A stretch of 64,000 bases of DNA from Cryptomeria japonica. Its lineage: Eukaryota > Streptophyta > Pinopsida > Cupressales > Cupressaceae. Below the pieces are notes generated by a model. The model had not been told where the DNA came from. It was given only the letters and a program-made list of their open reading frames with translations, and ran no database searches. Positions 56,558 through 64,000 of this stretch are shown piece after piece; positions within the stretch are counted from its first letter, which is position 1, and each line of letters opens with the position of its first letter. The DNA lies in the NCBI RefSeq assembly GCF_030272615.1, contig NC_081415.1, positions 376,169,392-376,233,391 of the forward strand, in the 5' to 3' direction. Position numbers and translations under genes: made by a program.

Positions 56558-58680
56558 AAAAGACTACATCTTTCGGCCTCGGAGACTAACTTTTTCTTAT
56601 TTTTTTAGATTTTTATTTTTGGATTTTCATCCATACAATTGCTGCAATTTATCATACAAGTTTTTCCACCCTACTGAATGACAAATGACAAATATCATGC
56701 AATCTCGTACAAATTATTGTATGACTTGGTGAGAATCATCGTATGATATTCTGTATTTTTGGGTTAAAAGCAGATTTTATTCATTCAATTTTTATCATAC
56801 TAACATTGACCCTAGCTTGTTGTTCGTCTATCTGAGAAATTTTCACAGCCTAATCAGTTTTTGTAGAATGCTTGTTGAAGAATATGCTTGTCAGACAAAG
56901 ACAATATGACTATTGATTCGTTGTCTTTGCAGGTTGCCTGAGGAGATTCGAGAAAACATTGTGTATTCATTAAATTCATTTTTTAGGCACCTAACTTGCT
57001 ATCTGGTTAATGAACAAATTTGTCTTTCATGTTTTAAGAAAATTCCGAGAGGTAGGAGAGTATGCTCTTGTCTGCATAGACAATCAGAAATCCAAACCCT
57101 TGAGGATTTTTCTAGGTTTGATATTTGCATAACTTTAGCGGGCCTGCCCTCCCGAGGAGCCTTTAAGGCCAAAGCCATTAGGGTCGATGAGAGGGGAATG
57201 ACCCAAGTGGGAATGGCTAAACGCCAAGTACTCCAACCCACTATAAAATAAACTTGATTTGATGAAAATCAAGTCAATGACAGTGCTCAGGAATAGCTCT
57301 TCTCTATACCTTCGGGTATATCAAACCTTGGTTTTCAAGGTTGGGAGACCTCTTAATTGAGTTTATACTCTGACACGCCAAACATATCCCTTACTAGTTC
57401 CAATTAAGATTAGAAGCTACCTGGTACACCTCCGAAAGGGGGGATAATATTTGCGCAAGAGAGATAGTAACTCTCCCAAGATACTTGCCATTTTGTGCCT
57501 CCATTAGTATTTGGAGTCGGCTAATACAACGTTGAGAATCCATTACATGAGACTCAGCGGTCATATTCTGATTAGCTATTGGGTGTGTACCTAATTCTAC
57601 AAGCAACGATTTTCTTCTCTCACCAATTTCCATAGGGTTGGCATATTGTGATTGGAGTCATTATACATATTGCGTGTTTACTGCATTTTTGTCCCTGAAA
57701 CTGAAACAGAAATACCAAAACTGGAGAAAACAATAAACAACTCAGTAGTCAAAACTCTATCTGTGTCAAAAACTAGTCTATCCTAGTCAAAACTATGTCC
57801 ATGTCGAAACTAGTCTATCTTAGTCAAAACTCTGTCCGTGTCAAAACTAGTCTATCTCAGCTGTCCAAAAACTCAGTCCATCTCAAAACTGGTCGTCATC
57901 AGTCATTAAAAACTCAGTCTCATAGAAATTTTGTCTCTGTCCAGGAAACTATCGTAGGAGTCTTTTGATTTATTGTCCTGCTACATACCTTCTGTTGTTA
58001 AAAATTTCATCAGGTCCTACAATTTTTCGTCTGAGCCTTGGTTCTTTGTTGTACGAAATCTAATAAACTGTCATCCTACTTATGAAATTATCGTCTGGTC
58101 TCTGATTCTGTGTCGTACGAAAAACCATTATATTCATCAGTTTATCGTCTGAGGTATACCCATCTATCATGCAAACATATGCAACAACTCATACAAAATT
58201 ATGTTTCTATCATCCTGAAGCTATTATACTGTCGTCTAGTCTTGTAAAACTTGTCGTACAAATCTCTAATTTTGTTAGTCCAGAACAATCAAACTTGCCT
58301 AAAACAGTCTACAACGAGCATAAAATTGGTTATCATAATTTTGAGCATAAACAAATCTAAACAGTGCACTTCTACCATAGTGTTGCATGATTTTGTTGAT
58401 CATCTTTCAGCTAGTTCAGTCAACCATTTATCAAACTTAAGTTACTTAGATAATGTCTTACACAAGATAGATCGTTCCTGAAACCAGACTGAGTCTTAGT
58501 CACTTCTCTTAAATCAAACTAGGTAACTTAGATAAATTTCTTACACAGGATAGATCTTTCTTGAAACTAGACTAAATATTAGTTGCTTCTCTCAATCGAT
58601 ACGTTAAACGAACAACTAGCTTTAATTTCGATCTTGACTTCTGCATCACAAACAACTTTAAGTCACATCTGTCAATAAAA
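56558..58680 (+). other. E3 leader
   Basis: About 2.1 kb. One open frame of 112 codons (56913-57251, MIRCLCRLPEEIRENIVYSL) is present, but its E1 counterpart near 32180-31900 is not open, so it is probably not a gene. A ~45-bp unit containing AAAACTAGTCTATC is repeated three to four times at 57770-57880. An ~80-bp duplication matching E1 lies at 58440-58600. Confidence 0.6.
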
Positions 58681-60411
58681 ATGCCTATTCAAACCAGAAG
58701 TTCTCATAAGAAAGCTATCGAGGGCAAAGGACAATCCTTTTCATATTAAAATAATTCATTTTACGTAAAGGATCCTCTCACTGATAAACCTTCATCATCA
58801 GATGGGCCAATTTATGATCAGTCCTTGTCTCCCATCATATCTACAACAAAACAAGAAAGTCAAGATGCTAAACATAGAACTTATGACGATCTCAGTATCC
58901 ATGACACTGACAGTGATTCCTCATCAAGTGAATCTAAAGCCTCTAAACCTCTAGAAACTGATATATAGAAATGTCAAAAAGATAAAGATTTCCAAAAAAT
59001 GATGAAGGTTATCATGGCTAGAGAAAAAGAAGACTATTTTCTAGAACTAGCAAAGCAAGGAGCTAAACTTCCTACTGGTTATAATGTTGAGGCCCTCATC
59101 ACTAAAGAGGAAGAGACACCCTTAGCAATGGTAAACAAATAATTACAAGTGTTACGAACTGAGATCACAGAACTGAAAACAAGGATAAATCACCAAAACA
59201 ATATTCTCTGGACACAATATGCCCATTTCCATTTGACAAAAACATTTACATGCCTTCATTTCCATCATGAGTGGAGATCCCAAAATTTGAAAAATATGAT
59301 GGCAACTCAGATCCCCAAGACCATATTAGAGAATTTTGTGTTTTATGTATGGAGTTCATGCACGACCAAATGTATCTCATGCACCTTTTCACAAGAAGTT
59401 TAGGGGGACAAGCTATGAAATGGTTCTCAAGCCTAACTATGGGAATAAAAAAATTTGAATAATTAATCCAACTATTTCTACAATAATACTCTTATAACAT
59501 TCATCACCCAATCACTATGATAGAGCTTTGCAATACCAAAACAGAAAATAGGAGAGCCCTTTCTCACTTTTATCCAATGATGGAGAAAGATGTTCTCTAG
59601 ATATTCACGACCTATTCCAGATTCTGAGAAGATGGATATCTTCGTCAACAACTTAATCCTAGAATTGAAATACAATATCCAAATGCAAGTATATCCCTCA
59701 TTCAACAAAATGGTAGATAGTGCCCTCAGAATGGAAGATATGCTTATAAAGAAAGGAGATATCTTACTTTGGAAAGAAACACAACAAGCTTCTAGCTCCA
59801 AAGAAAAGAACAAATATTGGAAATATGGCAAAGAAAGAAACAAAAACGTTGTTAATGATGGAGTGGTAGACACTATTAAAGAAGAAGCAAAATCCAAGAT
59901 ATTTAACTTAGCTAGTGGCACGCAAGCACTCAAAGTAGCTGAAACTACAACAGAAAATCCTCCGAAGAAAGTAAAAGAATGGTTTAAAGAGAAACCTTGT
60001 CTTTCAAAACCTAAACGCGAATTTACTCCTCTGGAGGAATCATATGAATCCGCTTTCAAAACTTTATTGGCAAATGATCTAATATCCTTACCAGACAATT
60101 CTAGGCCATATGATCTGGAAGTTAAACCAAAATGGTGGAAAGAAAATGAATATTGTGAATACCATCAAAACAAAGGTCATAACACAAACAATTGTATGAA
60201 GCTCAAACATGAGATTCAAGATCTCATTGATGCTGGCAAAATTGTTGTGGGAAATCACACTAATGTTGATCACAAAGCTTTTAAAGATCCCTTACTTGTT
60301 TATGAACAAGGTGATTCCTCAAAGTCAAAAGGAGGTGCCAAAGTTAATTATACCTATACTAGAAATGACAATGTGATCAACATGATTGAGTTTTCCCAAC
60401 CCGAATATTGA
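58681..60411 (+). pseudogene. E3 gag
   Basis: Starts at the ATG at 58681 (MPIQTRSSHKKAIEGKG); E2 Gag has a similar start. It continues through the Ser-rich SDSSSSESKAS, DKDFQKMMKVIMAREKED, ITKEEETPLAMVNK and the capsid lead IPKFEKYDGNSDPQDHIREF. The longest open part (59590-60411, 273 codons) ends past the CHHC knuckle CEYHQNKGHNTNNC (60154-60195). Stops, for example after FSY and NK, and at least two frameshifts (near 59220 and 59470) break it. It shows what E1 gag looked like before E2 inserted. Confidence 0.86.
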
Positions 60412-60414
60412 AAT

Positions 60415-60890
60415 GTGATTATAATCAAAGATAAACAAAATGAATCACAAAATGCAAATGTTGTGACCCATGCTCAAAAGAAAGTCACTCTCCAAGGAGC
60501 TAGTTCTTCAACTCCTTCTCAAACAACGTCAAACCTACCAACCTTGTCAAACAAACAAACAGATACAACATTTGCTAAATTTAAACAACCAACTTCATCA
60601 TCATCCTCTAGATATAGCATTGTCGAACAATTGAAAAGAACGAATGCTCAAATCTCCATCTTTGAATTGATCAAAATCTCTTCTTCTCATAAAGAGATCC
60701 TAGACAAATCATTGCTCACAACTAATGTCCCAAAAGATTATGATATCGATCGGTTTCAATCTATGGTGGGTCACATGACTTCGCCTCATTATCTTACTTT
60801 CTCTGAAGAAGATGACAACTTGATGAATCACCCACATAACCAACCATTGCACATTGAAGCTATGATCCATAAACACCGAATATATGTCAT
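60415..60890 (+). pseudogene. E3 protease spacer; catalytic core deleted
   Basis: Contains QISIFELIKISSSHKEILDK and MVGHMTSPHYLTFSEEDDN, then LHIEAMIHKH, matching the E1 block at 8028-7657. In E1 the active-site strand IDGG follows. Here the sequence jumps to the linker (GYERRGRKNQRIV-type reading, equivalent to E1 6600). The DGG loop and the G-patch are therefore absent. Confidence 0.8.
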
Positions 60891-62300
60891 CTACAAAATT
60901 AAAAGGAGTAGAAGTACCATAGGATATGAGAGAAGAGGTAGAAAGAATCAGAGAATTGTTTGCACCACTGAAAAATCCCAGTTACATACACTGGTAGACA
61001 GCAAGTAGATGATTCAAAAACTGACTCAAATGAGTATGATTGGGGTCCAAATAATCTCTCAGATACATCTAGTAAAAAAACTCCTAAAGAGTCTAATGAT
61101 ATCACAGATGACACACAAGAGCTGATATGCTTAAAACTACAAACAAAGATAGAGGAAATCAGACTAAAAAGACAGGCAGACTATGAACAAAAGTTGAAAG
61201 AAGGAAGGACACAAGAAAATTATTTACCTACTATGTCTCCCTCTAATAGGACAAAACAAATTAGGTATGGAACTACACAAGAATAATTGGAAGCTATAGA
61301 AATAGAACCAGTCATTAGTCCAGAAGAAGCTGAATGGAGTAGAGGACAAAAATTCATAGAACCATCAAGGTTATGTCAACATGTATGTCAGATACAAGTG
61401 ATAAATGAACCAAATCATGAAGGAACTTGCAGCATAAAAGATGTAGGTATTGACACTATACATACACTCACTCAATCACTTGAAGAAGAGTCGGAAACTT
61501 CCTCTTATGACTCTGATGACTCCGACAATAGTCCTATTGATGATAATACCTATTCAACATCAAACTTCGAATCCTCGGTCATGGATGTCGGGAGTCTGTC
61601 TACTGATCTTGTTATTGTCGAACCACGATATGTAGTCTAGTCTGGCATAGAAAACAGTGCTACAAGTAGGTCTATTGGATTTGGTCAACTAAATATTAGC
61701 ATGTACTTCAATGATCACGTTGTAACTATTCATGATCTTGAGACATTTACGCAAGGTAGTCTTCTAGAACTCGACTTGTCGGTCCGAAGTTATGATGATA
61801 ATATCATGAACTCTCTCAAACTTGTTCAAACTTTATCCTTGGTACATCTTGAACTAATTGACTATAGTATCCAAAACCAACCTATGAATGTACCTATCTT
61901 TACCAATGACTATACATTAGCCTACTACCTTAATGCAGTTGAACCAAAGGACTCTTCCACCAACGAACATAGTGAGAACATGACTGAAACAGATATCAAG
62001 TATCTTATTCGCAAAAATCAAAAGAAGAAAAATAAAAGATTTGATGGAAAAAACCACATTGTGGTGGTATCAGAATCAAAAATAGAAAAAATAAAGGACG
62101 TACCTAAGGGTGAAAACCTCTCTGAGGCACCTGAAGGTGAGATACTTGATATACTACCAAGTCATTTCCAGGAAAGGTCTTCTATATTGATTGAACCAAC
62201 TCAGCCAGTAAATATTGGGAGTCAAGAGACACCACATATCATCAACTTAGTTCAATCATTATCAACAGAAGAGTTAAAAGATTTTAGCAATCTCTTCCTA
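60891..62300 (+). pseudogene. E3 acidic linker
   Basis: Corresponds to the E1 linker. It includes LFAPL-type sequence near 60960, EGTCSIKDVGIDTIHTLTQS (61287-61640 frame) and GSLLELDLSVRSYDD with NDYTLAYYLNAVEPKDSS (61701 onward). A basic run (RKNQKKKNKR) follows near 62010. No known domain. Confidence 0.65.
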
Positions 62301-62486
62301 GAAAAGAAGATGAAATTTGCATGGACATGCTCTGATATGTCGGGTCTAGATCCTGATCTCATCATGCACCATCTTTCTATTACACCAAGAGTTAAACCAG
62401 TCAAGCAAAAACTCCGCAAGATGCACCCTCATGTGGCACTGTTAGTCAAAGATGAGATAGAAAAATTGCTAAAAGCTAGATTTATC
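62301..62486 (+). pseudogene. E3 reverse transcriptase, N-terminal end only
   Basis: FAWTCSDMSGLDPDLIMHHL, then RVKPVKQKLRKMHPHVALLV and KLLKARFI, the start of a Ty3/gypsy RT. It is open, in frame with the linker, and cut at 62486 by S3. The palm, with its catalytic residues, lies beyond the window. Confidence 0.88.
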
Positions 62487-64000
62487 TGTAATGCCCCTAC
62501 CCTAGTCGGCCTTGTAAAACCCGTTTGACCTTGGTTGACTTTCTATGTGGCATTTTTGAATGGTTGGTTAACCGTGATGCAAGGTTGTAGATTAGATAAT
62601 ATAAATAATTGTGCATACCTATTATTGTGCTTTTGCATCGATTCTTGTGTAAATGTAGTTGTTTCCTAATTCTTGTTATAAATCTTGAGCTAACGCCTTC
62701 ATTGAATATGTATATGTATATGTATGCTTGCGTGATTCATGGGTGCAAGAGATTGTAGGTACAACACCGCCTAGGGCGAGGTTCATCTCCTTCGGGATTT
62801 GTAGGGTTGAGTATACCTCCTCCATCCTTAGAATTCGGATTTGGGGGTCATAAAACTCTCGTCTTGCCTTTGCCATGGTCACGTGAGTGTCGTGTGTGGT
62901 CCATAGGGTTTTCTTTTCGTTTGGGTTGCATGTCGTGTGATTGGTGGACTTTCTCGGTTTGCACGCCTTGCGTGTGGTAAATGGAGTTTGTTATCCTAAG
63001 TATTTAATTCAATTTAATGTGTGGATGTACGCATTAGTAATTTAGAAATTTAAAATAGGTAGTTTTCTTTTATATGATTAATCGTTAATTTAAGAGATCG
63101 TTTTATTTATATTTGTAGCAAGCTTAAGTATTTAAATTGAATAAATGTGTTCATTTACGCATTCGTAGTTGAGGAATTAAAATAAATAGGTTTCCTTCAT
63201 GAGATTAGTCATTTATTAAAAAGATCGTTTTATTATGTGTAGCGAGTTTAATTTAATAGTTAATTTTAAATAACGAATTTAATTAGGTTATGTGTTTTTT
63301 TTAAAAAGGAGGATTTAAAGTCATTTGGAAATAGAAATAAATTAATCATTTTCGCATTTTGGAAAAGAAAGGGTAAATTTTATTATTTAAAGGAAATTAT
63401 TTTTAAACTTGTTAAGTTGATATAGTATAAAAGATTGATTTTGGAAATTTAAATTTATCTAAATGCTTGACCCTAGTCAATGGTTTCAAAATATAATGTA
63501 GGGCTAAATTAATATTGAGAAATTAAAATTTAAAACTAAATAAGAGATAGAAGCATTTTAATTTTAATTAGAAAAAGGAGTTAGATTTATTGAGTAGTGG
63601 AAAAAGAATGATTTCCATTTTCATTTTCCTTTATTTTAAAAAAAAAATGCTTAAATTCGAAATTGAAAATTAGGTCAAGAAAAAAAAAGGGGGATTCTTT
63701 TAACCTAGGTTGTTATTTTTTTTGGGGGGGGAGAAATGCTGGAAAAAAAACAAAAAAATGGAGAGATTTTGGAAGGATGGATTTTTCTACAAGTGGGCTC
63801 TTCTTCAAAATTATTGCCAGGAAAGCTAAAGGAGGTAGGTTTCTTGTTTATCCCTTATTTCATTGTGAGTCAAAAAAACGTGTTTATTTCTTCCTCATGA
63901 AATTCTGTTTGTTTTAAAAAAAAAAATCTATATTGGTTGTGGTCTGGATCAAGAATGTTAAAAGGTTTATGGGTTTTGAATAAATCCTGCCCATTTGAAA
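62487..64000 (+). mobile_element. S3: start of another long LTR inserted in E3 RT
   Basis: Starts TGTAATGCCCCTACCCTAGT right after TTATC (expected left TSD). Its first ~400 bases align with the minus-strand start of S2, including GAGCTAACGC and the ...CACCGCCTAGG / ...TACCGCATGGG region. AT-rich after 63000. No gene is seen to the end of the window. Whether it is a solo LTR or the 5' LTR of a full element cannot be told. Confidence 0.8.

Larger units (their letters stand above)
55399..64000 (+). mobile_element. E3: second member of the E1 family (5' LTR, gag, part of pol)
   Basis: Plus-strand relative of E1: LTR (55399-56535), tRNA-Lys primer site, leader, gag, truncated protease, linker and RT start. 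It inserted into the last visible exon of the transposase; GATTG at 55394-55398 would be its left TSD. At 62487 it is cut by S3. A deletion near 60880 removes the protease core and G-patch. It is a useful reference for E1 because its gag is not split. All frames contain stops. Confidence 0.88.

Noticed and set aside
56913-57251. 112-codon ORF in the E3 leader as an extra gene
   Set aside because: The homologous E1 leader has stops in this frame, so there is no sign of protein conservation.
59478-60098. 206-codon open frame on the minus strand
   Set aside because: It lies antisense to E3 gag, whose frame matches E1 Gag; the minus frame is a shadow.

Overview
This window is repeat-dominated nuclear DNA from a seed plant. 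The scale of the nesting, the element families and the absence of any host gene make a giant-genome gymnosperm (conifer-like) the best guess, but the species cannot be read from the sequence. Nearly everything is transposable-element sequence, layered by successive insertions whose target-site duplications (TSDs) can still be read. No bacterial, organellar, rRNA, tRNA or CRISPR feature was seen.

Layout. (1) 1-37913, minus strand: E1, an outer Ty3/gypsy element of the Tat/Ogre type (second, archaeal-type RNase H; tRNA-Lys primer site), entering the window within its 3' non-coding part. (2) 9423-30100, minus strand: E2, a second Tat-like element with both LTRs, inserted inside the gag of E1 with TSD GGTTT. 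E2 contains a solo-LTR-like insertion S1 (20842-24412, TSD GAAAC) inside its protease, a LINE tail in its 3' LTR, and an antisense plant mobile domain (PMD) ORF between pol and the 3' LTR. (3) 32660-36837: S2, a 4.2-kb solo-LTR-like insertion (TSD CTACA) inside the 5' LTR of E1. (4) 37914-44879, minus strand: remnants of N1, an LTR element with a tRNA-iMet primer site, a coiled-coil plus triple-CCHC Gag and an adjoining unrecognised ORF. N1 is broken by N2 (40801-42719, TSD GTATC) and by a TIR element (38337-39289). (5) 44889-51285: about 40 copies of a ~140-bp satellite whose monomer consists largely of inverted repeats, split by a 761-bp insertion with a 9-bp TSD. (6) 51290-55398, plus strand: a decayed DNA transposon with a DDE transposase of an unusual type (DFAEN / DGCATQ / SGHG motifs), a helix-turn-helix and one small intron. 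(7) 55399-64000, plus strand: E3, a second member of the E1 family, with 5' LTR, primer site, leader, gag and the start of RT. It is cut at 62487 by the start of another LTR (S3) that runs off the window.

How the parts relate. E1, E2 and E3 share one plan: ~1.1-kb LTR with TATA box, tRNA-Lys primer site, ~2-kb leader, Gag with a CHHC knuckle, aspartic protease, G-patch, acidic linker, RT with YVDD, RNase H, archaeal-type RNase H, integrase. The full post-pol region (short conserved motif, low-complexity tract, antisense PMD ORF) is seen only in E2; E1 shows the part that lies in the window. All coding regions carry stops or frameshifts, so none looks autonomous. Nothing here can be defended as an expressed host gene.
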